NCBI RefSeq assembly: GCF_028372415.1
Contig: NC_092878.1
Location: 5,111,501 to 5,175,500 of the forward strand
Origin: Notamacropus eugenii
Lineage: Eukaryota > Chordata > Mammalia > Diprotodontia > Macropodidae
Direction of reading: 5' to 3'
DNA: 64,000 bases
Shown: piece after piece, positions 11,969 to 25,705 of the stretch
Layout of the letters: each line of letters begins with the position of its first letter
Position numbering within the stretch: the stretch's first letter is position 1
Position numbers and translations under genes: made by a program
Notes under the pieces: model-generated
The model's input: only the letters and a program-made list of their open reading frames with translations
Databases searched by the model: none
Told to the model about the DNA's origin: nothing

Positions 11969-12149
11969 CTGGAAAGAGAAATTCCAGTTAGACCAATGCA
12001 TTTAAGGGTGACTTTTGGGTGATCAGGAGGAGGATAAATTTGACTTTGTTCTATCTGGTTTCGAAAGTAACGGGGTTTGTTCTTACCCTCTCTTGTGCAA
12101 AGACTAAGATGTGGGACTACAAAGTAATGTGTCAACTTTTAAAATATAC

Positions 12150-12725
12150 ACACCAGAATTCATTCATTCAACAAACATGAAAAAGTGTGTGCAGAGCATT
12201 ATACTCGGTGCAATATAAGGTTCACATAATACAAAATCTCTTTCCCTCATGAAGCTTAGCATCTAACAGGGTGATAAGAAGTAAACATAGAAAATTGTAA
12301 TAGACAAAACCGAGTGATAGGTGCATTACAGAGGTAATTAAATTTTTTATGAAGATTGAAGGGAAAAGTTATTACCTTCAAGCAGGATTCAAGGGACACT
12401 TCAAGAAGGATGTGACATTTGAATCAGGCTTCAAGGAAAATTAGGAATGTAATAGGTAAAGGGGGTGAGGGATAGCATTCCAGATATATGGAATCATGTG
12501 AGCAAAAGCAGAAGGGAGAGGGTAAATCACACATGAAAGGGATAAAAGGTAGAACCATTTCACTGGAATTTATGGAGGTGAACTAATGTAACACTAGACA
12601 GATAGGATGGTCAGTTTACAGAGGACCTTGAATGTAAGGAAAACAAGCTTGTACTTGACTTTGGAGGCAATTCGGAGCTACTGGAGTGTTTTTTCTTTAA
12701 AGCAGGACCTTTGTGATCAAAATTT
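12150..12725 (+). mobile_element. L2-type 3' fragment
   Basis: It starts with the widespread TTCATTCATTCAACAAACAT element, continues through the CTCATGAAGCTTAGCATCTA and CATTCCAGATATATGG blocks, and ends with the blocks GGACCTTGAATGTAAGG and GAGCTACTGGAGTG. The same block order recurs at 57830-58335. Confidence 0.65.
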
Positions 12726-12829
12726 CAACCTTTAAAAGTACTATTTAAATAACAGCCATAGCTATTATTGTCATCGTTAATATTAGTCAGAAATGCAGCT
12801 TACAAAGAGCCATCATGACATCACCCAGT

Positions 12830-13990
12830 GTAGGCTGTGCCAGAACAACCTTGCTTATGTTTTTGACAGGATTACTAAATTACTAGAGGAGGAGAATGTT
12901 ATAAACATAATTTAACTAGATTTTACCAAAGCTTTTGATAAAGGATCTCATAATATTCTCATGCAGAAGGTAGAGAGATAGAAGTTAGATGATAATATAA
13001 TCTGATGGATACAGAAATTGTTGGATGACTGAATTCAAGGAGAAGTTATTAATTATTCAGTGTTGACTTGGCAGGTTACTGGTGGAGTATCCAGAGATCC
13101 GTGCTTGGCTCTGTGCAGTTGAAAATTTTAACAATGACTTGAACAAAGTCATAGATGGTATATTCATCAAATTTATAAATGCCGCAAAGTGTGGAGGGAT
13201 AGCCAACACATTAGAAGACATATCATTCAAAAGAATCTTGACAGGTTAAAACACTGGGCTTAATTTCTTTAAAGGAATTCATCAGGGATAAATGTAAAAT
13301 TTTGCAGCTGGGTACAGGAAAATCAACTTTATAGAAATAGGAGAAGGGAGGCATAGTTAGACAGCAGTTACTTTGGAAATAATTTGGGGGCTTTAGTGGC
13401 TTCCAAGTTCAGTGTGAGTCAGTACGATATGGCAGCCAAAAAGGCTAACTCGATTTTGAGCTACTTAAAGAGTTTCCAGAAATAGGAAGGCAATAGTCCC
13501 ACTGTACTATGCATTTTTCAGACCTCATCTAAAAAATTGTGTTCGATTCTTGGTGCCAGGTTTAAGAGGGATGTTTAAGAGTGTTTCAAGGAAAGCGATG
13601 AAAATAATGAAGGTCCTTAGGTGCCTGACATTTGAGAATCTCTTGAAGGAATTGAACATTTTAGCCTAGAGAAAAGAAGAATCAAGGGGAAAAGTAAGAG
13701 CTGTCTTCAGTATATGATGCATTGTCACATGGAAGAGGGAGGGGGTTTAGATGAGCTCTATTTGGCTCCAGAGGATAAAACCAGGAACAATGGGTGGAAG
13801 TCTCAAAGAAACAAATTGGAGTCGGAGGTTAGGAAACTTCCCAACCTCAAAAACTGTCCCAAAGTAGAATTTCCTGCCTAGAGAGGTTTTAGGTTCCCTC
13901 TCCATGGAGGTCTTCAAGCAGAGGTTAGACCTTTTGTGTATGGGTTGGCCTAATTGACCTCTGAGGTCGATTCCTCCTCTGAAATTCTGT
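12830..13990 (+). mobile_element. CR1/L3-like LINE, reverse-transcriptase to 3' end, dead
   Basis: Around 12915-12960 the sequence encodes a degenerate reverse-transcriptase motif, LDFTKAFDK followed by SHNIL, with an in-frame stop just before it. Downstream landmarks are GGATAAATGTAAAATTTTGC, GTCCCACTGTACTATG, TGTGTTCGATTCTTGGTGCC, GCTGTCTTCAGTATATG and, at the end, GAGGTCTTCAAGCAGAGGTTAGACC and CCTCTGAGGTCGATTCC. This order is typical of CR1/L3 clade ORF2 and 3' ends. The polymerase part is interrupted by stops and shifts. Confidence 0.8.
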
Positions 13991-14852
13991 AATTTGGAGT
14001 TGAGAATTTTCTACAACTATAATTATGGAGAGTTGCCCACATGTATTCATGGAGAGAGGTTCCATACTGGAAGCTTACTGTACCAATGGAATTATAGGTC
14101 AGGGTGGAGGTGCGGGAATTCTGAGATGCTCCCAGAACCTGCGGCATCCCCAGATTATACATCTGAAAAGTATATATGCAGTCTGCCATGGTTACCACCC
14201 ATACTGTGGCACAGGGCTGTGTGTGAAGGAGAGAGGTGGTTATCTGATGTCCTCCACACACCCTCTCATCTCCCTTGACAAACCTTATGGGCTGCACCAG
14301 TTATAACTCATTCATTCAACAAACATACTAAGCCTTGACTGTGGGGCAAGGTACTTGGGGATCTCAGTGAAGAATATGACCTACTGTCAACCCTCACAGA
14401 GCTAACAGCTTAGTAGCGGAGATGACATATCCACAAATAATTATTTATTACAAGACAGAGTGTGAAAGTAAAACATGAGAGAACCAAAATAGCTGGAATG
14501 GGGGGAGGAAAGGGGAGGAGAATGGTGAGAGGCACAAGGAGCTAGACTGAACTCAGGCTGTAGGGGGCTGGAGACGGGAAGGAGGAGGTGGACCTTGTGT
14601 GGGAAATGCTGCTGGAAGTGCCCCCTCGGAAACACAGAGGGCACGGAAGCCCATAGACATCGTGTCCTGACTTTGCCTGAGCCCAGCACTTTGGAGGGTC
14701 TTATGTTCCACCTGGTTTTAAATTGCCCTTGTTGCCATGACAAGTAATAACCAAGCAATTTTCTTTGAGCATATGGTTCTCTGTGCTTCTCTCCTGGCCT
14801 CCTTCTCCCCTGTAATTTGTTCAGAAGTGGACTGGCAGTTATTGATACATCA

Positions 14853-14978
<126 letters not shown>

Positions 14979-15447
14979 CTAGAAAAGAATAATAGGTACT
15001 ATTGTGAACACAGTTTCTTGCAGATAGGTGTTATTAATACAATTAAAGGGAAGCAGAGATACTATGAATCTCTGTCTGCAGACTATGTGAAATTAAAGAA
15101 AATGATGGATCGATCAATTTCAGGGAATTAAAAAAAAAGAACCTTACAGCTCTTGTTTCCTGTGATTATATGCCCTTGGGACATAAGGTTAGGAGCTGGA
15201 ATCTTAGGAGTTCATCCTCTTTACTTCTGAGGGGAAGCTATCATAACACCTTACAAGGGGAATTCAGTTTGGGAAGAATGCCACTTTGTTGGAGGTTTTT
15301 TTGAACTCCTGAGAGGGAGCAAATGGCTAAATTAAAATGTAAGGAGTAAAAATAAGTACCTGCTTACAGACTTGCTAAGTCATATATCTGAAAATGTTTG
15401 TATTAAAGATGCTACACTGTGATATCTACATATCCACACATATAAAT

Positions 15448-15535
15448 ATATGCACATATATGCATGTAAGTATTCATATACATTAGAAATATATACACAC
15501 TTGTGTGTATACACATATGTATATATATATATATT
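15448..15535 (+). repeat. TA/CA-rich simple repeat
   Basis: Alternating purine-pyrimidine TA, CA and GT dinucleotides end in a (TA)n run at about 15519-15533. Confidence 0.8.
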
Positions 15536-15929
15536 TCACTTGTCTATTCATTTGATTCTCAAAGAAAGGTACTTTTGCTCAAATGAATTAGAGTCACTTA
15601 ACTTTCCTGGTCCTCAGTTTCCTCATCTGTAAAATGAGGAAGTGTAATAGACTGTCTCTGACATCCCTCCCCCCTCTAGACAGATCTATAATCCTTTGGT
15701 CCAATAAACCCAATAATCCATGCTTTGGACAAATAAAAATACTTTGGGGCAGGGAGGAGCAACAAAAACCCAAGGAAAACATTTAAATATGAAAAAACAA
15801 CCATTGAGGGAAGAGGGATTGTATTCCAGGAGAAAAATGAACAGGTTTTGTAGGTGGAGAGAGGAACAATGCTCTCCAGCCTTTATACCAAGGTGAAGGC
15901 CTAGGGATCTATGGTCCTATCACCATTTT

Positions 15930-16100
15930 AATTCAATTTAATTCAACAAGTATTTATTATTGCCTACTTATAATGTGTTAGCCACTATATGTTGGGCACT
16001 CTGCTAGGTTGGACATATGAGGACAAAAATAAGGCAACCTGTGCCTTCAAGGACCCACTGGGAGACTTGGACATCAATTAGTATATCCCCTTGACTCAAA
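15930..16100 (+). repeat. L2/MIR-related dispersed element
   Basis: It contains AATTCAACAAGTATTTATTA, TGTTGGGCACTCTGCTAGG and CCTTCAAGGACCCACTGGG, the recurring order of the accumulation element seen many times in this window. Confidence 0.65.
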
Positions 16101-16429
16101 GGAAACCTATTCTTTCACCATGCCAGACTGGTGAGAATCTAACTTGGAGGACTCCACAAACTTCTGAAGAAGTCGCTTTGATTCAGGGAGGAGTTGTCAA
16201 TCTATGTCGGCACCCCCCTCCCCATCTCCCTTAGCTTTCAGCGAACCTTCCCATATCCCCTATTCACTATGAAAGGAAATAAATTCTAGAATTTATCATG
16301 CATTTGTACATAAGAAACAAAATATGACTTTTTTTTGTAAAGAAAACTTTGTTAGTTGCACAGTAACATTTTTAAAGTATCATAAAGTGTTCTGTCTTCA
16401 GTCCACAAAATTTTTTCACTAACAATACT

Positions 16430-16735
16430 ACTTTTGACTCTGATTTCCTTCAAGTCCCACCTTTTTAAAGACTTTTCCATTCCTCCTTAATACCAATATC
16501 TCTCCTGTGTGATTGTCTCAGATTTATCCTGTATATATCTTGGTTATACATAGAGGTTTGCATTTTGTCTCCTTTCCCCCTCCCTCAATTAAATTGTGAA
16601 CTGGAGAGCAGAGACTGTCGTGTTTTGGTTTTTTGTTTGTTTTGGTTTTTGGTCTTTTTTAATATCCTCTGCACTTAGCCCTATGCCTGACACGTAGTAG
16701 GTGCTTAATAAATGCTTGTTGACTTGATTTGACCT
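16430..16735 (+). mobile_element. L2 LINE 3' end
   Basis: It contains TCAAGTCCCACCTTTTTAAA, TAAATTGTGAACTGGAGAGC, GCACTTAGCCCTATGCCTGA and the L2 terminus GTAGGTGCTTAATAAATGCTTG. A T/G-rich insertion sits at about 16620-16660. Confidence 0.8.
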
Positions 16736-16969
16736 TTGGAATATAACTATAGGATAACATAGTTATTTTCCCACTATGCAATTTTTGGAGGTAACCATAT
16801 TTTGAAAATTAGGAATCTCTGCTTCATCTGAGACACCTTACTGTTTGGAAATTCTCATGCTACAGTTTAAGTCCATTTTGCCTTATTTTTGTATTGGCAG
16901 AATTTGTTCTAATTCAATTCAGTTCAACAAGTATTTGTTAAATACTTTCTCAGTGCAAGGTACTATCTA

Positions 16970-17197
<228 letters not shown>

Positions 17198-17470
17198 TTA
17201 TTTAAATGTGTGGATTTCTCCAAGGGTCTATTTGGTGACTAGTTGTATTGAATTTGGAATTCTAAATATTCTGAAAATGTATCAACTTTCTAATAATCAC
17301 AGAGACTTAGAAATAGTGTAGTATAATGGATAGAGAATTGGCCTTGGAGCTGAAAGCTCGGAGTTTGAGTATTGCTTCTAAAATATGCTGTTTGTGTGAC
17401 CCTGGACGAGTCACTTAACTCCTGAGTCTTCTGGACAACTCTTGAAGTCTATAAATTGCAAAGAAGTTTA

Positions 17471-17491
17471 CCTAACCCTAACCCTAACCCC
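17471..17491 (+). repeat. Interstitial telomere-type repeat, three CCCTAA units
   Basis: The plus strand has three TAACCC units in perfect register, preceded by CC and followed by one extra C. In the SLC12A1 transcript this reads as UUAGGG repeats, 293 nt upstream of the c5 acceptor. Confidence 0.9.
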
Positions 17492-17635
17492 GCATTAGTG
17501 AAGGGAGTTTCCTCACCTAGGAGGTCTACATGCAAATAAAATCACAGGTCTATTCCCCATCCCTAGATAGGAATTGGAGGAAGGACCTGGTCTGTCTCTG
17601 TGTTTTGTAAGGAGTCTAGCGTAGATGTTGTTATA

Positions 17636-18009
17636 TTTAATCAATTAATCATGTTTGACTCTTTGTGACCCCATTTGAAAGATTTTGGAGTGGTTTGCCA
17701 TTTCCTTTTCTAGCTCATTTTACAGATGAGGAAACTGAGGCAAACAGGGTGAAGTGAACTGTCCAGTGCCACACAACTAGGAAGTGTCTGAGGCTGGATT
17801 TGAACTCAGGAAGATTCATCTTCAAGTATTTTTAAAATTGTCTTCAAGTATTATTATAATCACCATTTTACAGATGAGGAAACTGAGGCAAATAGAGGTT
17901 AAATGACTTGCCCAAGGTGACACAGTTAGTAAGTATTGAGGCCAGATTTGAACTCAAGTCCTCTTGACTCTGATGCTGACACTGTATACACTGTGCCATT
18001 TAGCTGCCC
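17636..18009 (-). mobile_element. MAR1-type SINE with adjoining MIR-like piece
   Basis: Reverse-complement landmarks are TGTTTGACTCTTTGTGACCC, TTTTGGAGTGGTTTGCCATT, GATGAGGAAACTGAGGCAAA and ATTTGAACTCAGG. A second core copy follows at about 17860-18009 with ACAGATGAGGAAACTGAGG, GACTTGCCCAAGG and GCCATTTAGCTGCC. These are two overlapping or tandem insertions. Confidence 0.82.
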
Positions 18010-19033
18010 CTAGCATAGGCACACCTTCCTTTAAACTCGATCAATATGTGAAAATCTAGAGTCACACAAAGGTGAATTACAAAATCATGAGTCATTCTAT
18101 GAAATAATTCTTTGACTTACAAAATAATTTACTAAAGACTTTCTTCATGTAGGAGCTTCCCAAAATATAATTTAGCCAATATAATTTTCATCTCAGAAAC
18201 ATCTATCATATAAAACAAACTATTTCAGCACAGTGCTGTGTGTGCTATTCAACATTGGTTTGAATTTCCTTTTTTTAATCCAGGAGGGTGTGGATGTGTG
18301 TGTCCAGATGTGGATGGTGGGGGAAGTGGGCATTGGGGAGGGGTAAAGAAGCTCAGAGGTAGAGAGTTTTCCATTCCTGGAAGTAAATAAGCAGAGTAAC
18401 CTCTTTAAGGGGAAGGGGCTACTTGGTGAGAATCCTGTAGAGGAGATTCATGCCTCAGCAGGGAGTTGAATTAGACCTCCTCTGAACTCTAAGGTCATTT
18501 CCAACTCTGAGACTGTATGATTGTATGATTTTATTAATAGCTGCCCCCTGTGGCATAGAAAGCGATTAATGGCTATTAATGCCCTTGCAGGCACAGGACT
18601 AGTAATTCTGTACAGTAATGATGTCTCTCGGTACATATGGAGCTCAGAAAAGGGCTGATTAGGTAATGATGAAGTGCCAATCAATGAAAATTCCATTTTT
18701 TAAAAAAAAGGTCTGACTATTACAAGCTAGAATAAAGAAATGACTTCTATTCCAGAACTTCTGCTTGGAGAGGAAGCAAGAAATAATGGCTCAAATGTTG
18801 GACATGAAGACAGGGGACCTGGGTTCAGTTTCAGATAGGTAGGGTGTTTGAGGTAGGATCTGAGCCCAGGTCTTCCATAGCCCTTGACTTGACAAACTAT
18901 TGTTGACGTAGTCTTCCAAGAGTCTCTTGTAAACCTTCGTTTGCTCATCTACAAAACAGGGTGAGCAATAGCCCCTCCTACACAAGATTTTATGTGGATC
19001 AAATGAAACAGTAAGTGTATTATGTATGCATAT

Positions 19034-19400
19034 TTTTGTTGTTCAGTAATTTCAGTCATTTCTGACTCTTCATGACCCAATTGTTTTTTGACAAAGATAC
19101 TAGAGTGGTTTGCCATTTCCTTCTTTAGCTCATGTTATAGATGAAGAAACAGAGGCAAATAGGGTTAAGTGAGTTGCGCAGAGTAACACAGCTAGGACTG
19201 TTTGAACTATTTGAACTCAGAAAGACTCATCTTTCTGACTTCAGGTATTTTACATTTGAGGAAACGGAGGCAAACAAGGTTAAGTGATTTGCCCAGAGTC
19301 ACGCAGCTTGGAATGGTTCTAAGGTCAGATTTGAACTCAGGAAGATGAATCTTCCTGTCTGTAAGCCCAGCACTCTATCTACTATGCCATCTAGCTCCCC
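19034..19400 (-). mobile_element. MAR1-type SINE, duplicated core
   Basis: It contains TTTCTGACTCTTCATGACCC, ACTAGAGTGGTTTGCCATTT and TAAGTGAGTTGCGCAGAG. A second core (19245-19400) has GAGGAAACGGAGGC and GATTTGCCCAGAGTCACGCA and ends CTATGCCATCTAGCTCCCC. Confidence 0.8.
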
Positions 19401-19914
19401 CCATATATGCCTACATATGTGTATGTGTGTGAGTGTATTTATATTTTGCAGATCTTAAAGTGCTATATAAATTCCAATTATTATTAATTATGGAGGAGGG
19501 AAGGGATGGAATGAATTAAGGAAGACCTTTAAAAGGTCCCTTCTTCCTCAAAATATCTTTTACTGATCTGAAATTCCCGTTATTGGAAGAATGTCTTTTA
19601 GGTTAAGGAATCAAAAGTGCAAGTTAATGAATGCTGGGTAATTAGAGTGACTAACTCTAGCTCTCAAAAAACAAATGAGAATGAATCTCCCTCCCTTCTT
19701 TGAAGAGGTAGATGACCCTGGACATGGAATATTGCGCAGATCTGTTGGATTTGACTGAATGCTGGTTAGTTTGGCTGAAATGCTTTTGTTCCCTTTTTCT
19801 TCTCCTTTGTTATAAGAGAAGGATAGCTCTGTGCTGGGAGGACGGTGGTGTATACTGGAAAATGAAGTGATATCAAAACAAAAGGAATTAACGTATTTTA
19901 AAGTCTCAACTAAA

Positions 19915-20030
19915 AGGCAAATGTGCCATCAACAAACATTAATAAGCCCTTACTGTGTGGTAGGCACTGAGCTACAGAGCTGCTCCTTAAAAGCCACTGT
20001 CTCACATGAACACCTTAGTATGATTAGTGT
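19915..20030 (+). repeat. L2/MIR-related dispersed element
   Basis: It contains TGCCATCAACAAACATTAATAAGCC, CTGTGTGGTAGGCACTGAGC and a degenerate continuation. It has the same block order as other copies in the window. Confidence 0.55.
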
Positions 20031-20064
20031 ACCTAGCTAGTTAGTCACCTTTGCACTGAGGATA

Positions 20065-20345
20065 TCACAGTAAAAATAAGTCTCATTGATACAGTTCTTT
20101 AAAGTGCTTTACAAATATCTCATATTATCCTCACACCAACTTGGGGAGGTAGGTGCTATGGTTATCTCCATTTTTTCAGATGGAGAAACTGAGGCAGGCA
20201 GGTTTTTTTTAAAGTAACTTTCCTAAGGTGACACAACTTGTAACATCCTGAGGTTAGAGTTGAGCTCAGATGTCCCTACCTCCAGGTCCAGAGTTGTGGC
20301 CGCTATGCCACATAGTTGTGGCCACTATGCCACATAGTTGTTGCA
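20065..20345 (-). repeat. MIR-like SINE with terminal tandem duplication
   Basis: Reverse-complement landmarks are AAAGTGCTTTACAAATATCTC, TTATCTCCATTTTTTCAGATG, GAGAAACTGAGGCAGGCAGG and AGGTGACACAACTTG. Its head end carries the 22-bp duplication at 20292-20342. Confidence 0.75.
20292..20342 (+). repeat. 22-bp tandem duplication
   Basis: A 22-bp unit beginning AGTTGTGGCC and ending TGCCACAT occurs at 20292-20313 and 20314-20335 with one difference (G/A), followed by the first 6-7 bases of a third. Confidence 0.9.
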
Positions 20346-20774
20346 AATGCATAAAACGTAGACTTGATAAGGGAAGTCAGATGGTATACCTGCTATGTGC
20401 CAGGCCCTGTGATAAGTAGAGACATGTAAAAAACAGTGACTCAAGGTTCAGTCAGCTAGAGGAGAGACTGAGGGTATTGGATAAGAAAAGAGGTCATGGA
20501 AAGGAGGATGAAAGCATTTTGACAAACTTCAGAATTTTGCTTGGGATCAACCCTATTCATAAGTCTTGAATTTCCCATGCCACTTTGCCATTGGTACTAT
20601 GGAGTGGTTGGTGAATGAATACTGGAGACAGTAGGTAGAAATCTGGGGAGAGGTTCTCAGGATTGAAAATGTAGATAAGAATCCGAAAAATGTAGAATGA
20701 AGACTAGGGATGCGTGTCTCAGACTCTGGGGAATCTCCTGCTTTTCACCATTGCACAGCTATAGACCTTTCTAC

Positions 20775-20990
20775 TCAGAAAGGTAGCCTTTGGACTTGAA
20801 GTCAAGCAGTCCTGAATTTAACTCTTGATGACCATTATTCTCTCCGTGAGCCTCAGTTTTCCTGTTTGTAAAACAGAAATAATAATTCCTGCAGTACCAA
20901 TCTTATGCAGTTGTTGAGAAATGTTCATGAGACAATCCATAGAATGGATTAATGCAGCCATACGTGGCCAGTTATTTTTATTATGAAGAC
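20775..20990 (+). repeat. MIR-like SINE
   Basis: It contains AGAAAGGTAGCCTTTGGACTTG, GAATTTAACTCTTGATG, GAGCCTCAGTTTTCCTG and GTAAAACAGAAATAATAATTCC. It is diverged. Confidence 0.6.
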
Positions 20991-21239
20991 TCCTTGGGCA
21001 GTATCCATTTCCCCAATCAGGTTTAATCGCAGGAAATGGATCAAAGACTGAGTCTAGTGAATAGTTCGTCTTAGTTGAGGAGAAAGTTGACTGAGAATTT
21101 AAATGTTTTTAAAGGTTTTAAAGTACTAGTAATGTGCCATAGAGATGCTAATATCACTTTCAACTTTCAAAAGAAACCAGGTTTAGATATTTCCATATTA
21201 CCGAAATATATGCCCCGTGATATAAATGAATGAACTTAC

Positions 21240-21335
21240 CTCCTCTCACTACTCCATTTGTGCAAATAGCAGACATAGAGATACCTGTTAATGTTGTCAC
21301 TACCACACTTAGGCCAATGATGATGACTCCAAGAC
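21240..21335 (-). CDS. SLC12A1: SLC12A1 cassette exon c4F (alternative residues 211-243)
   Basis: This is one of three mutually exclusive copies of coding exon 4, encoding most of TM2. It is 96 bp, phase 1 at both ends, and encodes GVIIIGLSVVVTTLTGISMS followed by AICTNGVVRGG. Its sequence departs from the other two (MSAICTNGVV against [10 protein letters not shown]) and it is the last of the three in gene order, which identifies it as F. In mammals the F form predominates in the outer medulla and has the lowest apparent ion affinity. The acceptor is GGGGATTTTTCAG|GTC and the donor is GAG|GTAAGTTC, the only one of the three with a full GTAAGT. No defects are seen. Confidence 0.96.
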
Positions 21336-22413
<1,078 letters not shown>

Positions 22414-22509
22414 CTCCTCTGACAAATCCGTTTGTGGCAATAGCAGAGGTGGATAAGCCAGTGATAGCAGTCACTGTCACGGCTAAACAGATGATAATCA
22501 CACCAAGAC
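22414..22509 (-). CDS. SLC12A1: SLC12A1 cassette exon c4B (alternative residues 211-243)
   Basis: This is the first cassette in gene order, 96 bp, phase 1 at both ends. It encodes [20 protein letters not shown] followed by [11 protein letters not shown], most of TM2. Order (B, A, F) and the shared [17 protein letters not shown] stretch mark it as B, the form enriched in macula densa and cortical limb and having the highest Cl affinity in mammals. The acceptor is TTTTCCAACTGAG|GTC at 22510-22511. The donor is GAG|GTAATCAC, without G at +5, so it pairs poorly with U1. No frame damage is seen. Confidence 0.96.
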
Positions 22510-24782
22510 CTCAGTTGGAAAAGGAAAAATAAAAGTAGTTAAGTGGTGGAACAATCCATAGATCGTTTGTATAAACTTCCACAGGTCTAGAGAGATCAGG
22601 GGAGATCTGAACTTTTTGGGACTCAAGTCTAGAAAATGGGATGGGAAAGGTTCTCAAAATGTTTTCCCCTCTTTAGTTTCCTACTCCTTGTAGTGATGGA
22701 GATGAGGTCCAGGAAATACAATGCTATGATGTTGGTATACCCGTGATAAGCCAGCAACTCTAGCTGATCAAAATGAGAATGTGATTCTTGCAATTAGCAA
22801 AGTACTGGAAAGCTATGGACCAATTAATTTTGTGCGCCACAGCTAGATGACGATTTCCTCGCATATCACATACAAACACATTTCAGATTCAGGGTAATAA
22901 ATACTTATTAAGTATCTACTATGTGCAAGACTCTACATCCATTTTGTCATATAATTAAGGAGAAATATAGTTAATATTGTAGATAATTCTCATTGTAAGA
23001 ATATGTTGATATTATAATACTTAGTACCAACCCTTTTCCTTAGAATTCTCCCTTTTAGTAGAATTATTTCTGGGTGAAAAGTGGTAAAAATTGAAAATTC
23101 CTGTATATCAGAAGATACCTGTGCAGGGTATTGTGCTGAAAGGAGAAAGGTTTTGCCCAACTGAAATGAGGCAGAGCAAGGGCATAGTGACTAGGGCGTA
23201 CAGCCATTTCACCTGGCTTTCAGCATCTTCCGAGCCAAACCCACTTGTCCTACAGCAAGGAAAGTCTCAGTAGGGATGGTTGCCAGACCTTATTGTTGAG
23301 AGATTATTTGACTGATAGGGAATGAAAGGAAATGGCACAATCTCTGGCCATGACCTTTCAGAAGAGTACACAGAGGGCACATAAAGATGGAAACAGGATG
23401 AACTTTCAAAATCAGAGGTTGACTATTTGACTCTAATCAATTCTAGCTTCAGTCAGACCTTTGGGAGAAGCAAAATAGGATGATATTGCCTCACATCAGA
23501 GGCAAACTTGTTTACTGCCCTGTCATGCAATGAGCTAAGGCACCCAGGGCAGGAAAGGGGATAAGCAACAGGTAGAATTTCCATCTGAAATACTCGATCA
23601 TTTTTCATAGAAGCCAAGAGAGTTGCTCTTGGCTACTTTCACCTGGTCCAAAGAGATGCTGCTTCTAACATTACCACTGGTCAGTTCCATTTCTTCTGCT
23701 TCTAGGTATCGGGACATTTTATTCAGGTCTGCCCAAGACTGACCCAGAATCAAAATAATTGTCTTTTCTTTTGTCTATCCCCACAAAGAGAATACAAATG
23801 GGACCCAGGAGATGACTTAGTCAACTCATTTAACTTTCAGTTCATGGAAGTACCTACTAAAAAGTCACAGTAGCTTATTCCATAATAAGTTTTAACTGCT
23901 CACTAAAGTGCCCTCTTTGAGAATTTTTTTATGTCCAGACTAAGGATGTTTAAAGAAAAAGCCCATATTGTACTCCTATTCAAGTAGAATTTTATCCCTC
24001 TCCCAAAGTCTGCTTTAACTACTTCAGAAAAAGGTTCATAACACAAAAACCTTGTTGTGCAATAAACAGTTAAGCAGAGAATATTATTGTTAGAGAATCG
24101 CAGTTTCACTCTAGACATGTAAAAGGAGATGATTTCGAAGAGTAATGTAAGATCTGATTAAAGTTCAGATGATTATCCAAACATATGGATGTTAAATAAG
24201 TTACATTAAAAAGAATTACTCTTGCCCTTGGCTGCTCTCACACCTCCAAACAACGTAATGCTTCTTGATGATCTCAGTAAGTTACTAAACTGCCCTTAAA
24301 AAACTAATTTCGCATGAAACCCTAGAGCAAACATCTTGGCAATATTAAGATGCAGATTTTCCATGGAACGGCATCTACTTATCTTGGACCCTCTGGCAGT
24401 AAGCATTCATTTGATATGCATCATAAAACAGGCAAGCAGCCCTTTGTCAGGAACTGGGCTATTGCCAAACATGAAACATGGAAAGCTATGTGATTTGACT
24501 CCATTTCTGGACAACACAACTCGCCTTTTGCTCTTTTAGGTAAGTCTTTGGGTGGTTCTGAATGTGTGGCTGTGTTGAGGAATGGTGGTAATAAGTAATG
24601 ACCAACTATATCCTGAATTACAAGTGGTTCGATAATGATATACTATCAGAGAAGGTTCTAAGCTAGAACCTCTAGAAGACCGCTGAACACTACCTGTCAA
24701 CTCTTCTAACAAAGTGTATGCATAATTTACCAATATAAGTACAATAACAGCACAACCTTGGATTCCACGATTCTGAGTTTGT

Positions 24783-25021
24783 GGTTCAGTCTTTTCAGCT
24801 GTGTCCAACTCTTTTTGACTCCTTTTGGGGCTTTCTTGACAAAAGTACTGGAGTGCTTTGTGATTTCCTTCTCCAGCTCATTGTACAGAGGAGGAAAGTA
24901 AGGAAAATGAGATTAAGTGAATTGCCCAGGGTCACACAGCTAGTATCTGAGTAACAAGATTTTAATTCAGGTCTTCCCGACTTCAGGCCACCTCTACCCA
25001 CTGTGCCACCCAGCTGCTTCC
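24783..25021 (-). mobile_element. MAR1-type SINE
   Basis: It contains GTGGTTCAGTCTTTTCAGCT, CCAACTCTTTTTGACTCC, GTACTGGAGTGCTTTGTGAT, GAATTGCCCAGGGTCACACA and CACTGTGCCACCCAGCTGC. The head end is at right, in reverse-complement order. Confidence 0.85.
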
Positions 25022-25459
25022 TGACTGAAGGTCCCTCTCTGCTATGCATAGAAAGGGAGTTTGTTGAGTGATATGGTAGAGTACACAAAATATAAATAGA
25101 AGAGAACAAACTAAACTTTTCAAGCCCTCTTAAAATCTCCTTGGTGTTATTGGAAGTGTCCAAACAATGTACTCGTTATAAATGTTTATTATCCGGTCAT
25201 TAAACTTACTCAGCCAGGACCTTTCTCTGGAAGTACTTTGTTAACCTTGATTAATGTTACTCTCTGTACCTGAAAGTAGTGAGGCTGCATTTCTTTAAAA
25301 AAAAAAAATCTATAATTCAACCCTATCGCTAAAATCCGATCAGCTTTTCATGAACTTCTTCTTTTCCCAAACCTCAGCCTTCAATTTTTTTGATTTTTGT
25401 GAAATGTTGCTTCATAGTCTTGAATGTATGTTCTATGATGAAGGAAAGTCAAGTGGATA

Positions 25460-25705
25460 TTGCAGTAAATAGATAGCCTGCTGGAGCTGGAGTTTAGGAA
25501 GTCCTGAGTTCAAATCCAGCCTCAGACTCTTTATGTGTGACCCTGGGCAAATCACTTAACCGGTGTCTGCCTCAGTTTCCCCATCTGTAAAGTGGGGATA
25601 AGAATGATGCCTATCTCCCAATGTGGTGAAAATCAAGAGATTTTTAGTAGTGTTTTGCAAATCTTCGAGCAATATAGAAATGTTAACTATTAGTAATATA
25701 GGTAC
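25460..25705 (+). repeat. MIR-like SINE
   Basis: It contains GTCCTGAGTTCAAATCCAGC, ATGTGTGACCCTGGGCAAAT, CTCAGTTTCCCCATCTGTAA and AGAATGATGCCTATCTCCC in MIR order. Confidence 0.8.

Noticed and set aside
13950..14306. Overlapping open frames of 93-115 codons on both strands
   Set aside because: No resemblance to a known protein in either direction, no splice sites bounding them, and they lie in an SLC12A1 intron. The lack of stops fits the locally higher GC content.
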